DNA from: Phycisphaerae bacterium
GTDB taxonomy: Bacteria; Planctomycetota; Phycisphaerae; JAJVII01
NCBI GenBank assembly: GCA_022072085.1
Contig: JAJVII010000020.1
Span: 1-64,000 of the forward strand
DNA: 64,000 bases
Direction: 5' to 3'
Shown: piece by piece, positions 1 to 8,683 of the stretch
How positions within the stretch are numbered: the first letter of the stretch is position 1
How the letters are laid out: every line of letters starts with the position of its first letter
Made by a program: the position numbers and the translations under genes
Notes under the pieces: generated by a model
What the model was told of the DNA's origin: nothing
The model's database searches: none
The model's input: only the letters and a program-made list of their open reading frames with translations

Positions 1-280
1 CGCCGCGGGCCGCCAGGGCGTCGACCACCGGCGTGATCGCCTTCTTGTTGCCGTAGCAGCCGAAGTCGGTGATGCGCTGGTCGTCGGTGAGAATGAAGAC
101 GATGTTCGGCCGAGCCCCGTCCGGCTGGGTCGTCGGCGCGGGGGCGTCGTCGGCAGCCAGGGCCAGGGCGGAGCCGAAGAGGCCTGATGCGGCCAGGGCC
201 CCGACGGCGGCTGAACCGCTCCTGGCCAGAAACTGCCTTCGGGACAGCCGCCCCTGATCTTCCGCGGGTTGTCCAACCAT
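1..280 (-). CDS. Sulfatase, N-terminal part (cut by window edge)
   Basis: The minus strand encodes the first 93 residues of a sulfatase that continues beyond base 1. Residues 13-18 (SRRQFL) followed by a hydrophobic stretch to about residue 43 form a twin-arginine export signal. RPNIVFILTDDQ (residues 57-68) is the first metal-binding strand of the alkaline phosphatase/sulfatase fold, with the Asp pair at 66-67. The CxPxR formylglycine motif would lie outside the window, so activity cannot be judged. The ATG at 280 is preceded by GGAGG. Export and a role in polysaccharide or sulfate-ester use are family inferences. Confidence 0.9.
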   Translation of the reverse strand, partial: MVGQPAEDQGRLSRRQFLARSGSAAVGALAASGLFGSALALAADDAPAPTTQPDGARPNIVFILTDDQRITDFGCYGNKKAITPVVDALAARG

Positions 281-329
281 TGCCTGAAAGCCTCCATGCA
301 GCGGCCGATCCGGTCTCCGGACATAGACT

Positions 330-361
330 GGCCCGTTGCCCCCCCAGGGAGGCAACGGGCC
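330..361 (-). terminator. 11-bp perfect hairpin between PEP-CTERM gene and sulfatase
   Basis: GGCCCGTTGCC (330-340) pairs perfectly with GGCAACGGGCC (351-361) across a 10-base loop. It lies just after the stop codon of the minus-strand PEP-CTERM gene. There is no clear T run, so it may be a weak terminator or a processing site. Confidence 0.5.
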
Positions 362-383
362 GATTATACACCAGGGGTGATTG

Positions 384-1289
384 TCAACTGACGGCCTTGC
401 GGCGACGCAGCGCTCCGCCGGTCGCCATCAACCCGCCCAACGCCAGCAGCGCCAGCGTGGCAGGCTCAGGAATCTGTGTCGCCCCCACCGTTGAAACCTG
501 AAAATTCACGTCACTGACGCGGCTGTTGAAATTGCCTGTTTGGGTATTGACTACCTGGTAGCCCAGCGCCTGCACGTTGTCGAAGGTGCGGGTCGTGAAG
601 GTGGCGCCGATGTCGTCGAAGAAGTTGTTGCTGTTGGCTGGGTTGTACACGGCCCACGTCTCGGTCGTCGGATCGGCAATGGTGAACGTGCCGAGACCGG
701 AAGCCGTCGAGTTGCTGATGTAATAGTCGGTGCCGTTCTGGACGACCATCCGAAACGTCCCAGGGCCAGTGGTATAGCCGCCGTCCACGATAGTGATGCT
801 CAGAGCGGTGTCCCCGGTGAGATAGACATTGCTGAGCGCATTAGCGCCGTTCAGGAAGTCCGCCTTCTTCCACATTAGAACGCCACCCGACTCGCCGCCG
901 CCGCCAGTGACGACCCGCAATTGGATTGCTTCACTGTCTCCGCCGCCACCGGCTCCGAGTATGCTCGCATTCGGAGTCGCAAGTGGCGAGGTATTGTTAT
1001 ACTTTATCAGACTGTAACCGCCGTAGAAGACGGAGCTGGTGCCTGAGTAGGAGGAGGGGCTCAATACGGCGTCCATACTAAACGGAACGTAATAGCGGAA
1101 ATCGAGTGCGGGATTCGCGTCATAGTTCCCGGTACTCTCTGAAACCCTGTTGGTGCCGTCAAAACCTTTGCTGCTAGTACCAGTGAAATAATCTCCGCCC
1201 CAGTCCACGGCTACCAGCATGTCCGCCTGGGCCGGCAGGCAGATCGCCAGGATCAGGAGTACGACCGGAATGGATGCCACGTTCCTCAT
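384..1289 (-). CDS. PEP-CTERM sorting domain protein, function unknown
   Basis: An exported protein of 301 residues. The start is the ATG at 1289, preceded by GGGAG, and it opens a typical signal peptide (MRNVASIPVVLLILAICLP, then AQA). The C-terminus carries the PEP-CTERM tail: the tripeptide PEP, a hydrophobic helix and an RRRK cluster. In the known family this tail is recognised by an exosortase and fixes the protein to the envelope; no exosortase gene lies in this window. The middle is Gly/Ser/Thr-rich and matches no fold I recognise. Longer in-frame starts exist upstream but would bury the signal peptide. Confidence 0.85.
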   Translation of the reverse strand: MRNVASIPVVLLILAICLPAQADMLVAVDWGGDYFTGTSSKGFDGTNRVSESTGNYDANPALDFRYYVPFSMDAVLSPSSYSGTSSVFYGGYSLIKYNNTSPLATPNASILGAGGGGDSEAIQLRVVTGGGGESGGVLMWKKADFLNGANALSNVYLTGDTALSITIVDGGYTTGPGTFRMVVQNGTDYYISNSTASGLGTFTIADPTTETWAVYNPANSNNFFDDIGATFTTRTFDNVQALGYQVVNTQTGNFNSRVSDVNFQVSTVGATQIPEPATLALLALGGLMATGGALRRRKAVS

Positions 1290-1516
1290 CTTGATCTCCC
1301 TTGAAGATGTCCTCTCTCTCCAATCCAACACATCCCGCCGCATAGGATAACTTTCTGGAGAACAGAGCAAGCAAACGGCGTGCCAAGGCCCCAAGGACCC
1401 TGTAGAAGTAAGTTTTAGAAAAAGTAAATCATGTAATGACAATGACTTCAGGCATATTTAACAACTCTTATATTTAACGGAAAGACATCCGCACGTCTTG
1501 CGGTGTGTTGACTCGC

Positions 1517-1551
1517 TTGACTTTGGTCATATTAATGTCATACTATAATAT
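1517..1551 (+). promoter_or_regulatory. AT-rich promoter/operator region before the GntR-LacI regulator
   Basis: A perfect TATAAT lies at 1544-1549, 29 bases before the ATG at 1579. No -35 box has ideal spacing: TTGACT at 1517 is 21 bases away and TTTGGT at 1522 is 16. ATATTA (1529-1534) and TAATAT (1546-1551) form an inverted repeat over the -10 box, a plausible autoregulatory operator. The block is strikingly AT-rich compared with its surroundings. Confidence 0.45.
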
Positions 1552-1578
1552 CTCTAACACATTGTCTGGACTTGATCT

Positions 1579-2781
1579 ATGAGCGATGAAACAGGCAGCG
1601 CATCACCCGGCGGGCGGAAGACCCGCATGGTGGTCCATGGGCTTCTCGGACTGCTGGATGCGACCGATGCAGGGGAAATCCTGCCGCCAGCCGATGAATT
1701 GGCCAGGCAATACGGGGTCTCCATGGCAACGCTCAGGTCCGCATTGGCGACGCTGCGGCGCGACGGCCTGATCGAAACTCGCCATGGCGTCGGCTCGTTC
1801 GTCGCCAAGAGACGGCCCGGCCGGGGCTACGGCGCGACCGGACTGCTGTTCTTTGGCCCCATCCGCGGACTGATGAGCATGGACTTCGCCCAGCAGGTGC
1901 TCCGCGGCATGCTGGAGGAGGCCGACGCCTGCGGGCGGCGAGTTCACATGATGCCGGTCGGCAAGCGGTATCCCGCGGCCGTCCGCCTTGCCGACATCCA
2001 GGAATTCAACCTTGAGGAGATCGACTCGATAGTCTCGCTGGAGGTCTTCAACCGCCAGTTGCAGTCAGCGTTGGCCAGCCGAATGCCGACCGTATCCATC
2101 GACTTCGACTGCCGCGAACGCGGGGTGAGCAGTTGCTCCCTGGATCACGCTGCATCGATTCGGCAGTTGGTCGAGCCGCTCTGGCTGCTGGGCCATCGGC
2201 GGATCGGACTGGTCGGGCCGGTCAGCCACCCGACGGATCCTGCGCATGCCACCCGGCGCGACGCGCTGTTGGCCGAGCTGCGGGCGCGCGGCGTGACGCC
2301 GCAGCAGAGCTGGCTGATCCATTCGAGGGGCCAGCAGGAGGCCTCGCTGGCGGCGGAGGTGTTTGCCCAGATGCCCAGGCATAGCCGCCCGACGGCCCTG
2401 ATTTCCGTCATCGGGGCGCCCAGTTGGTCTCTGATGACCAATCTGTTGAGCCACGGGTTGCGAATCCCCCAGGACGTCAGCGTCGTGGCGATCTCCGTCG
2501 ACCAGTCATCCTGGGTTTCGTGGGTCAGAGATGCGCAGGCGGAGCAGGGCCCGTCCGAAGGTCCGCCGACGGCCTCCACGCCTGATCCGCTGGACGAGAG
2601 CTACGCCCCGCTGCGATCCCTGGTCGTCGCCGGGCTCGCCTTGCCGTTCAGTCAGATGGGGCGATGGGCCATGCAGGAGGCCCATCGCCGGTCGCGCGAG
2701 CCGGACAGTCCGCCGATGCACCAGACATTCATGGGTCGATTCCTGTCCGGCAACACGATAGCCCCTCCTTACAGCGGCTGA
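1579..2781 (+). CDS. GntR-type DNA-binding, LacI-like ligand-binding transcriptional regulator
   Basis: A 400-residue regulator. A GntR winged helix-turn-helix covers about residues 30-75 (LARQYGVSMATLRSALATL, then a wing with ETRHGVGSFV). Residues from about 85 resemble the LacI/periplasmic-binding-protein sensor domain, including LGHRRIGLVGP near residue 210. This hybrid layout is known from AraR-type sugar regulators. The effector cannot be read from sequence. The region around residues 310-345 is rich in Pro, Ser and acidic residues and may be a loop. The gene is divergent from the PEP-CTERM gene and convergent with a second regulator of the same type. Confidence 0.85.
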   Translation: MSDETGSASPGGRKTRMVVHGLLGLLDATDAGEILPPADELARQYGVSMATLRSALATLRRDGLIETRHGVGSFVAKRRPGRGYGATGLLFFGPIRGLMSMDFAQQVLRGMLEEADACGRRVHMMPVGKRYPAAVRLADIQEFNLEEIDSIVSLEVFNRQLQSALASRMPTVSIDFDCRERGVSSCSLDHAASIRQLVEPLWLLGHRRIGLVGPVSHPTDPAHATRRDALLAELRARGVTPQQSWLIHSRGQQEASLAAEVFAQMPRHSRPTALISVIGAPSWSLMTNLLSHGLRIPQDVSVVAISVDQSSWVSWVRDAQAEQGPSEGPPTASTPDPLDESYAPLRSLVVAGLALPFSQMGRWAMQEAHRRSREPDSPPMHQTFMGRFLSGNTIAPPYSG

Positions 2782-2984
2782 CCACCGAAGGCATGGACGA
2801 CTTCCCGCTTCCGGGCGGCCGCAGCTTCGTGAAATGTTGCGCATGAGTGCCTTGCGTTCCTGGCGCATCTGGGGGGGGATCCCCGGTAGGGTCAAGAGCT
2901 GCAATATCTCCGTCGGGAACTGCAAGAGAACGCGGGTGGGACTTGTCAGGCATTGGACATGATCGTCTCTGTTGCTCCGCGGCA

Positions 2985-4073
2985 TCACGCCGGCGGAGGG
3001 GCGACCGACCCCCGGTCGATCCAGTTGCTGCCCAACAGGAGCCCGGCAGGCTCGCTCTGCTCGGGCGGATGGAGCAGGAGGTCCATGGCCATGCGGCCCA
3101 TTCGCTCTGGCAAGCCCTCGTCGTAGCAGCTGAGGCGGGCGAGGTTTTCCGGTTCCAGGTGCGGGTGGGCCCCGGCGCTGACCACGCTCATCTGGCCGGG
3201 CACGCTCAGCCCGGCGATATTGCAGGCCGACAGCGCCTCGCACCCGATCCGCTGGTCCACGCCGACGATCGCCGTGAATCGGGAGTTGCCGTCTCGGCTG
3301 AGCACCTTGGCCAGGCGTTCTCGCGTTGAGCCGGGTTGGCCGGTGTCCATGAGCACCAGCGCCTCGTCGACCGCCACCCCGTGCCGCTGGTGGGCCAGCC
3401 GCCATCCGCGGACCCGCAACTGATTCAGGCGGCTGCGCGTCGTGTCCAGCGACACGCAGGCCACGCGGCGGTGACCCAGCAGCAGAACGGTCTCGGTGGC
3501 CCGGTAGACCGCGCTCTGCACGTCGCGGGCGACGAAGTTTGCCTGCACGCTCTGGGGATAGTCGTCGACCACGACCAGCGGCACGCCGCGCGCCCGCCAG
3601 GCCAGCAGCGCCGCGTCCGACGGGAGCAGGTTGAGCAGGACCCAGCCGGTCTCCAGCGGATTGTCGCGGACCAGTTGGTCGATCAGGTCCGGGTCGCGCG
3701 GGTTCTGTTCCAGTTGCATCGTCTTCATCGGCAGGCGCCCGAACGCGCAGCCCTGGCTGATGCCCAGGAGCACGGCCTGCTGGAACAAGTGGATCTTCCT
3801 GGGCTGGGCCAGCACGAGCACGCGTCGGATTCGCGGGCCGGCGGGGATCGCCTTCACGACCATGCCGCCCCGATGGCGCACGTTGAGCAACCCTTCGGAC
3901 GCCAGTTGCCTGCATGCCTGGCGGACCATGTATTCGCTGACCCCGAAGTGCCGCGCCAATTCCGACCGCCGCGGGATTCGCGATCCGGGGATGTGCCCCC
4001 TCAGCCGGTGGCGCAACATGGCCGTGAATTGCTCGACGGTCAATCCGCTCTTGCCGGCCTTGGATTCCCTCAT
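2985..4073 (-). CDS. GntR-LacI hybrid transcriptional regulator
   Basis: A 362-residue regulator of the same architecture as the one at 1579 but clearly different in sequence. A GntR winged helix lies at about residues 10-70 (ELARHFGVSEYMVRQACRQL). A LacI-like sensor follows, with LLGHRRVACVSLD near residue 205 and IVGVDQRIG near 275. It probably binds a sugar or similar small ligand and represses nearby catabolic genes; this is inference. The ATG at 4073 has no Shine-Dalgarno sequence and lies only 8 bases after a TATAAT box, suggesting a nearly leaderless message. Confidence 0.85.
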   Translation of the reverse strand: MRESKAGKSGLTVEQFTAMLRHRLRGHIPGSRIPRRSELARHFGVSEYMVRQACRQLASEGLLNVRHRGGMVVKAIPAGPRIRRVLVLAQPRKIHLFQQAVLLGISQGCAFGRLPMKTMQLEQNPRDPDLIDQLVRDNPLETGWVLLNLLPSDAALLAWRARGVPLVVVDDYPQSVQANFVARDVQSAVYRATETVLLLGHRRVACVSLDTTRSRLNQLRVRGWRLAHQRHGVAVDEALVLMDTGQPGSTRERLAKVLSRDGNSRFTAIVGVDQRIGCEALSACNIAGLSVPGQMSVVSAGAHPHLEPENLARLSCYDEGLPERMGRMAMDLLLHPPEQSEPAGLLLGSNWIDRGSVAPPPA

Positions 4074-4081
4074 ACGCGACG

Positions 4082-4110
4082 ATTATAGTGGCCGCCCGTG
4101 CACTTGCCAG
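4082..4110 (-). promoter_or_regulatory. Promoter giving a near-leaderless transcript
   Basis: On the minus strand CTGGCA (4110-4105) and a perfect TATAAT (4087-4082) are 17 bases apart. The start codon begins at 4073, so transcription would start within a few bases of the ATG. Confidence 0.55.
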
Positions 4111-4161
4111 CTTCGCGAGACAGGCCCGCTAGAATGTCAAGCGAGGAGGCGCTGCTTGCCC

Positions 4162-4845
4162 ATGACGTTCTGGTCGCTCTCATCCCGGCCGCAGAAGTCC
4201 GCGCTCACCGCGCTTCACCTTGCGGGAATCGTCCTGGCCGCCTGGCTGATGTTCGGCGGGGGGATCAGCGTCGTCGGCCGGTGGTTCGGCGCGGACTGGT
4301 CGGCCGGCGATCTGTTGCGGCGCGGGTTGCTGATGGCCTGTGCAGCCGTCTACTTCGTCCGCCTGGCGGCCACGGGCTGGGTGTTCCTGCGCCGTCCGAT
4401 GCCGGTGGCCGAGGTCGCCTCGGTCGCCCCGTTCGTCGTTGTCATCAACGTCGTCTACGCGACGGTCGGCGGCGGCAACGCCGCGCCAGTCGGCGCCTGG
4501 ACGGTGCTGGGCGTGACCGTCTACCTGCTCGGCTCGTTCCTGAACACCTTCTCGGAACTCCAGCGGCATCGGTTCAAGCTCCAGCCGGCCAACGCGGGAC
4601 GGCTCTACACCCGCGGGCTGTTCTCGCTGGCGATGCACGTCAACTTCTTCGGCGACGTCGTTCTGTTCACCGGCTTCTCGATGGTCGCCGGGGACGCGTG
4701 GACGCTGCTGATTCCAGTCGCCATGGCCGCCGGGTTCGTCTTCTTCCACATTCCGCGTCTGGACCGCCATCTGGCCGCGAAGTACGGCCAGGACTTCGAC
4801 GCCTGGAGCGCCCGGACGCGCAAGCTGATCCCCTGGATCTACTGA
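4162..4845 (+). CDS. Multi-pass membrane protein, isoprenylcysteine methyltransferase/DUF1295-like
   Basis: A 227-residue membrane protein with four or five hydrophobic segments, then a polar C-terminal stretch with HIPRLDRHLAAKYGQDFDAW. This ending, with paired Arg and acidic residues before a closing W-x-Y, is typical of the ICMT/DUF1295 membrane methyltransferase and reductase superfamily. A GAGGAGG ribosome site lies at 4143-4149. It is 12 bases before the ATG at 4162 and 6 before an in-frame TTG at 4156, so the true start may be the TTG. The substrate is unknown. The gene is convergent with the adenylate cyclase. Confidence 0.65.
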   Translation: MTFWSLSSRPQKSALTALHLAGIVLAAWLMFGGGISVVGRWFGADWSAGDLLRRGLLMACAAVYFVRLAATGWVFLRRPMPVAEVASVAPFVVVINVVYATVGGGNAAPVGAWTVLGVTVYLLGSFLNTFSELQRHRFKLQPANAGRLYTRGLFSLAMHVNFFGDVVLFTGFSMVAGDAWTLLIPVAMAAGFVFFHIPRLDRHLAAKYGQDFDAWSARTRKLIPWIY

Positions 4846-4893
4846 TCTGGGCCGGGGCCGCGCGGGCTGCGAGCCGCCCGTGATGTCGGAGAC

Positions 4894-6102
4894 TTACGGC
4901 CCCTGGACGCGCCCCGCCGCCGCCGTTGGCAGGCCATAGACGGTGACCTGGCCGCTTCGGCCGGGCAGGGCGAGCGGCCCGTGGCAGACGGCATCGCGTT
5001 TGTCGTGCAGGCCCTGCCAGGTGGACTCGCTGATGAGAATCTTCGTGTCGTATTGCTTGGTGAGCTTCTCCAGCCGGGCAGCCACGTTCACCCCGTCGCC
5101 GATCACCGTGTAGTCCATCCGCTGCTCGGTGCCGACGTTGCCAGCGATGACCGTCGCGGTGTTGATGCCGATGCCGATCTGGAGCGACGGTCGGCCCGCC
5201 CCGACCAGCCGGGCGTTCAGGTCCGCCAGTTGCCCCATGATCTGCACCGCCGCGGACACGGCCCGGTCGGCGTCGTCGGGGTTGGTCAGCGGCGCGCCGA
5301 ACAACGCCATCAGCGCGTCGCCCATGAACTTGTCAAGCGTGCCGCGGTAGCGGAAGATGGCCTCGGTGGCCACGCGAAAGTAGTCGTTCAGCAGGCCGAT
5401 GACGTCCTCGGGGGCGCGGCTCTCGGCCAGCGGCGTGAAATTGCGAATGTCGGCGAACAGGATCGTCACCGACTGCCGCCGCCCGCCCAGCCGCAGCAGG
5501 TTGGGGTTGCGGGCCGCCTCGGCGACCAGCTCCGGCGGCATGAAGCGGGCCAGCCGCGCGTTTCGGCTGATGGCAGCGACCATCGCCCGCATCCGCCGGG
5601 CGACGTAATAGCCGGTCCCGCCGACCACCACGTAGATCGACAGGATGCCGATGAAGTTGCCCAGCGGCAGATTGCGGCGGATCAGGAACACGCCCACCAG
5701 CATGCCCAGCCCCAGCCAGCCGGCGTAGGCCGTCGCCCGCCGACTCACTCGCAGGGCCGCGCTGATGACCAGCCCGCTGCAGAACAGCGTCAGAAACGCG
5801 TACCCCGTGATCGCCTCCTGCGGGCCGCGCGGGACGAATTGCAGCAGCAGGACCGCCGCCGCGTCGGCTGAGATGGCCGCGAACTTGAACCACACCCGCC
5901 CAGCCAGCGGCCAGGCGGCGACGAACAGAACCACGATGTACGCCAGCAGGCAGAGGTCAGTCCCCAGCGGCGGGCGGTTGAGCGTTCGGCCGAAGAAGTC
6001 CGGCACGATGCCCACGATGAACAGCAGGCGGATGCAGGCCAGCACCCGTTCGTTGCGCGTCTGCTCGCGGTGGATCGTCGGGTCGAGGATCGCGTCGCTC
6101 AT
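4894..6102 (-). CDS. Membrane-bound class III adenylate cyclase
   Basis: A 402-residue protein with about six hydrophobic segments over residues 20-168 and a C-terminal class III cyclase domain. Metal ligands are Asp218 (ILFADIRNFT) and Asp262 (KFMGDALMALFG). Lys258, Asn339 and Arg343 (GDGVNVAARLE) match substrate and transition-state residues. The second purine-specifying position appears to be Thr332 rather than Asp, as in class IIIb cyclases. The ATG at 6102 overlaps the stop of the glycosyltransferase gene by four bases (ATGA), so the two are probably translationally coupled. ATP to cAMP is the expected reaction. Confidence 0.88.
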   Translation of the reverse strand: MSDAILDPTIHREQTRNERVLACIRLLFIVGIVPDFFGRTLNRPPLGTDLCLLAYIVVLFVAAWPLAGRVWFKFAAISADAAAVLLLQFVPRGPQEAITGYAFLTLFCSGLVISAALRVSRRATAYAGWLGLGMLVGVFLIRRNLPLGNFIGILSIYVVVGGTGYYVARRMRAMVAAISRNARLARFMPPELVAEAARNPNLLRLGGRRQSVTILFADIRNFTPLAESRAPEDVIGLLNDYFRVATEAIFRYRGTLDKFMGDALMALFGAPLTNPDDADRAVSAAVQIMGQLADLNARLVGAGRPSLQIGIGINTATVIAGNVGTEQRMDYTVIGDGVNVAARLEKLTKQYDTKILISESTWQGLHDKRDAVCHGPLALPGRSGQVTVYGLPTAAAGRVQGP

Positions 6103-7745
6103 GTGCCCGCGCCTCCCGGCCGGGTCGTGCCGAGATCCGGGGCGCGGCGATAGATCCGCAAGCTGCCGAATCGGATCGCCGGCGTATAGTCCCGTGCGAG
6201 CACCTCGTGCACCGGGACCAGCAGGGCGACGTCCCCGGGCGCCCAGTTCCAGTCCCGGATGTCCGTCCCGGCCACCAGGTCCCAGTTGCCGCCGTCCCCC
6301 GTTGACGCGTAGCAGACCAGCCAGTCCGGCGGACGGGAGCGGAGGTCGGCGATCCATTCGTCAACCATCTCCCTTCCGCCGGGCAGGTCGGGGTAGATCG
6401 TCACCATCACGTGCTTTGTGCCGCTGGGCCGGTCCAGCCTCGGCAGCAACTGCGTCTGGCGCCCCCAGCCCAGCACCATGACCGTCGCGTCGGGGGCGGC
6501 GTGCGCATCGAGCCAGTCCCCGACGCGATCGACGTTGAACTGCGACCGGCTCTGCCGGGCCCATCGGGCGCTGTTGAAGTTGCCCAGGAAATGCCGCCCG
6601 ATCAGCGCGGCGAACAGCAGGACGATCGCCCCGCCGAGCAGTCGCAGTTGCAGTTGCCGGGCGGGCCTGCCCTGGCCGCCCGGACCCGAGAAGAACGCCG
6701 CCAGCGGCGCCGACAGCATCGCCAGCGGCGCCAGCGCCAGGTAGTAGTGATGATAGTAGAGCCGCATCCCCGGCACCGCCGACGCGACACCCGCGACCAG
6801 CCAGACGACGGCTGCGACGCGGATCGTGCCGCCGGGCCCCGGGGCGGCTGCCTGCGGCGGCTGGTCCTGGCGGCCGCGGATCAGCACGGCCGTCAGCCCG
6901 GCGGCCGCCAGCAGGTGCCAGGGCCAGGTCGTCTGGGCTATCTCCACCAGCCGGCGCCCCACGTGGGCCCACGCGCCCCAGTTGGTGTCGCCGCTCGTCG
7001 CGTGGGCGACGTTGAACAGCAGGCAGTCCGCGACCATCGCGTGCAGGATGCCGTGGGCGGCTGCCCATGCGGCGTTGGCCGCCGGCATCGCGAGGAACCC
7101 GGCCAGCCAGGCCGCGACCGCCCGCACCCGCAGCCGGCCCCGCCGCCGCAGCGACGGCAGCATCGCCAGCAGCACCGCGCCGACGATCAGCCCCGGCGGA
7201 CGGAGCGTCGCGACGGCGCCCAGGCCCACGCCGCTGAGCAGCGCCCACGCGACCGACCGCCGACCGGTGCAGCAGTAGCGGATCATCGCCCAGGCCGAGA
7301 GGATCGCGAACGGCGCCGCCCAGGTCTCGGTGAAGTTCCCCGTGCCCAGCGTGTTGAACGGCGTCGCCAGCGTGACGTAGCCGACCCCGGCCAGGCCGCC
7401 CGGGAGGTCGCCCCACGCCCGGCGGGCGATGCCGAAGATCATCCACCCGCCCGCGGCGACGGCTACAGACTGCATCGCCCACAGGGCGATCGCCTGTCTG
7501 CCGGTCGCAGCGGCCAGGGCGTTGATCCAGTAAATCGTCGGCAGCTTGTTGTCCCACAGGTCGCGGTAGGGCAGGTCGCCGTGGAGCATGCGGCCGCCCA
7601 TCCACATGAAGACGCAACTGTCGTACTCGTTGGGGTAGATCAGCATCGCCCCCCACGCCAGCAGGCCCGCCAATGCGAGCATCAGCACGCCCCACATCGC
7701 GGGCGTGAAGTGCGGCCGATCCAGTCTTGCCCCGGCGATCTCCAT
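6099..7745 (-). CDS. GT-C fold membrane glycosyltransferase (ArnT/PMT-like)
   Basis: A 548-residue polytopic protein. After the first membrane helix a loop carries NEYDSCVFMWMGGRM and then LPYRDLWDNKLPTIYW, which fits the acidic catalytic loop of GT-C enzymes using lipid-phosphate sugars. Numerous hydrophobic segments follow to about residue 395. A soluble C-terminal part contains VMVLGWGRQTQLLPRLDRP. It probably transfers a sugar from a polyprenyl donor in the envelope; donor and acceptor are unknown. Its last codon overlaps the start of the adenylate cyclase gene. Confidence 0.8.
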   Translation of the reverse strand: MEIAGARLDRPHFTPAMWGVLMLALAGLLAWGAMLIYPNEYDSCVFMWMGGRMLHGDLPYRDLWDNKLPTIYWINALAAATGRQAIALWAMQSVAVAAGGWMIFGIARRAWGDLPGGLAGVGYVTLATPFNTLGTGNFTETWAAPFAILSAWAMIRYCCTGRRSVAWALLSGVGLGAVATLRPPGLIVGAVLLAMLPSLRRRGRLRVRAVAAWLAGFLAMPAANAAWAAAHGILHAMVADCLLFNVAHATSGDTNWGAWAHVGRRLVEIAQTTWPWHLLAAAGLTAVLIRGRQDQPPQAAAPGPGGTIRVAAVVWLVAGVASAVPGMRLYYHHYYLALAPLAMLSAPLAAFFSGPGGQGRPARQLQLRLLGGAIVLLFAALIGRHFLGNFNSARWARQSRSQFNVDRVGDWLDAHAAPDATVMVLGWGRQTQLLPRLDRPSGTKHVMVTIYPDLPGGREMVDEWIADLRSRPPDWLVCYASTGDGGNWDLVAGTDIRDWNWAPGDVALLVPVHEVLARDYTPAIRFGSLRIYRRAPDLGTTRPGGAGT

Positions 7746-7798
7746 GCGGCGAGGTTACCACGAACGCGGGCGGGCGGCCAGACGACGTGCCCGCCGGG

Positions 7799-8632
7799 TC
7801 AGCCCGATGTCCCCGGCCGCTCTTCGAGCGCGGCGGTGATGCGGGCGAGCCCGCGCTGCCGGGCGTGGTCCAGGGCGGACCGGCCCGCGGCGTCCACGGC
7901 GCGGATGTCGGCGCCGGCGCCCAGCAGCAGACGCGTCACTTCGGCGCAGTCGTTCTTCTGAGTCGCGTTCATGATCAGCGGGGTCATGCCGAAGAAGTCG
8001 GACCTGGCCAGCCGGTTGCGGGCGTCAACCTTCGCTCCGCGCCGCAGCAATAGCGCGACGGCCTCCGGCTCGTGCTCCGCGGCCCAGTGCAGCGGCGTGC
8101 CGCCGTAACAGTTGATCTCCTGGGCGTCGATGTCGGCGCCGGCGTCCAGCAGCAGCTCGATGATCTCGACATGCCCGTTGTGGCAGGGCCAGTGCAGCGG
8201 CGTGTCGCCGATCCAGCCGCGCTGGTGGACCGACAACGGGTCGGCCTGAACGTGGCGGCGGACGATTTCGGTCCAGCCCTCGCGGGCGGCCAGGTTGATC
8301 GTCACGCCCAGGCCGTTGGTGCCGTCGGCCTTGTCGGGGATCTCGTTGAGGAAGTAAGCGACGACCGCCTTGTGCCCGTTCCACGCGGCCTGGATGACCG
8401 GCGGATAGGTGTTCATCGGGTTGGTGTAGACCTCCGCGCCGCGCTGGACGAGCAGGCGGCAGGCGGCCAGCCGCCCCCGCGACGCGGCGAACTGGAGCGC
8501 CGTCCAGTGGTAGAGCTTCGGGTCCGCGTGGCGGGCGTGGACCAGGGCGGGGTCGGCGTCGAGCAGTCGGCCGATCGCGTCGGCGTCGTCGGCTTCGATC
8601 GCGGCGAAGATCGTCTGCGTGTGCGGTTCCAT
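7799..8632 (-). CDS. Ankyrin-repeat protein
   Basis: A 277-residue protein without signal peptide or membrane segment, so probably cytoplasmic. It is built from six to seven ankyrin repeats. Clear units are TALQFAASRGRLAACRLLV (about residue 44), TPLHWPCHNGHVEIIELLL (about 144), TPLHWAAEHEPEAVALLLR (about 178) and SALDHARQRGLARI near the end. Ankyrin proteins bind other proteins, and nothing here names the partner. It lies 51 bases after the ThiF-like gene on the same strand and may be the last gene of the sulfur-carrier cluster. Confidence 0.85.
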   Translation of the reverse strand: MEPHTQTIFAAIEADDADAIGRLLDADPALVHARHADPKLYHWTALQFAASRGRLAACRLLVQRGAEVYTNPMNTYPPVIQAAWNGHKAVVAYFLNEIPDKADGTNGLGVTINLAAREGWTEIVRRHVQADPLSVHQRGWIGDTPLHWPCHNGHVEIIELLLDAGADIDAQEINCYGGTPLHWAAEHEPEAVALLLRRGAKVDARNRLARSDFFGMTPLIMNATQKNDCAEVTRLLLGAGADIRAVDAAGRSALDHARQRGLARITAALEERPGTSG

Positions 8633-8683
8633 GTGCTCACTCGACGGTTGGAGGCTGCGGCGGCGCCAGACGGCCCGCCCCGG

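Noticed and set aside
2782-2984. A short gene between the convergent regulators
   Set aside because: The short frames here have no ribosome site and no recognisable sequence; I see only an unremarkable spacer.
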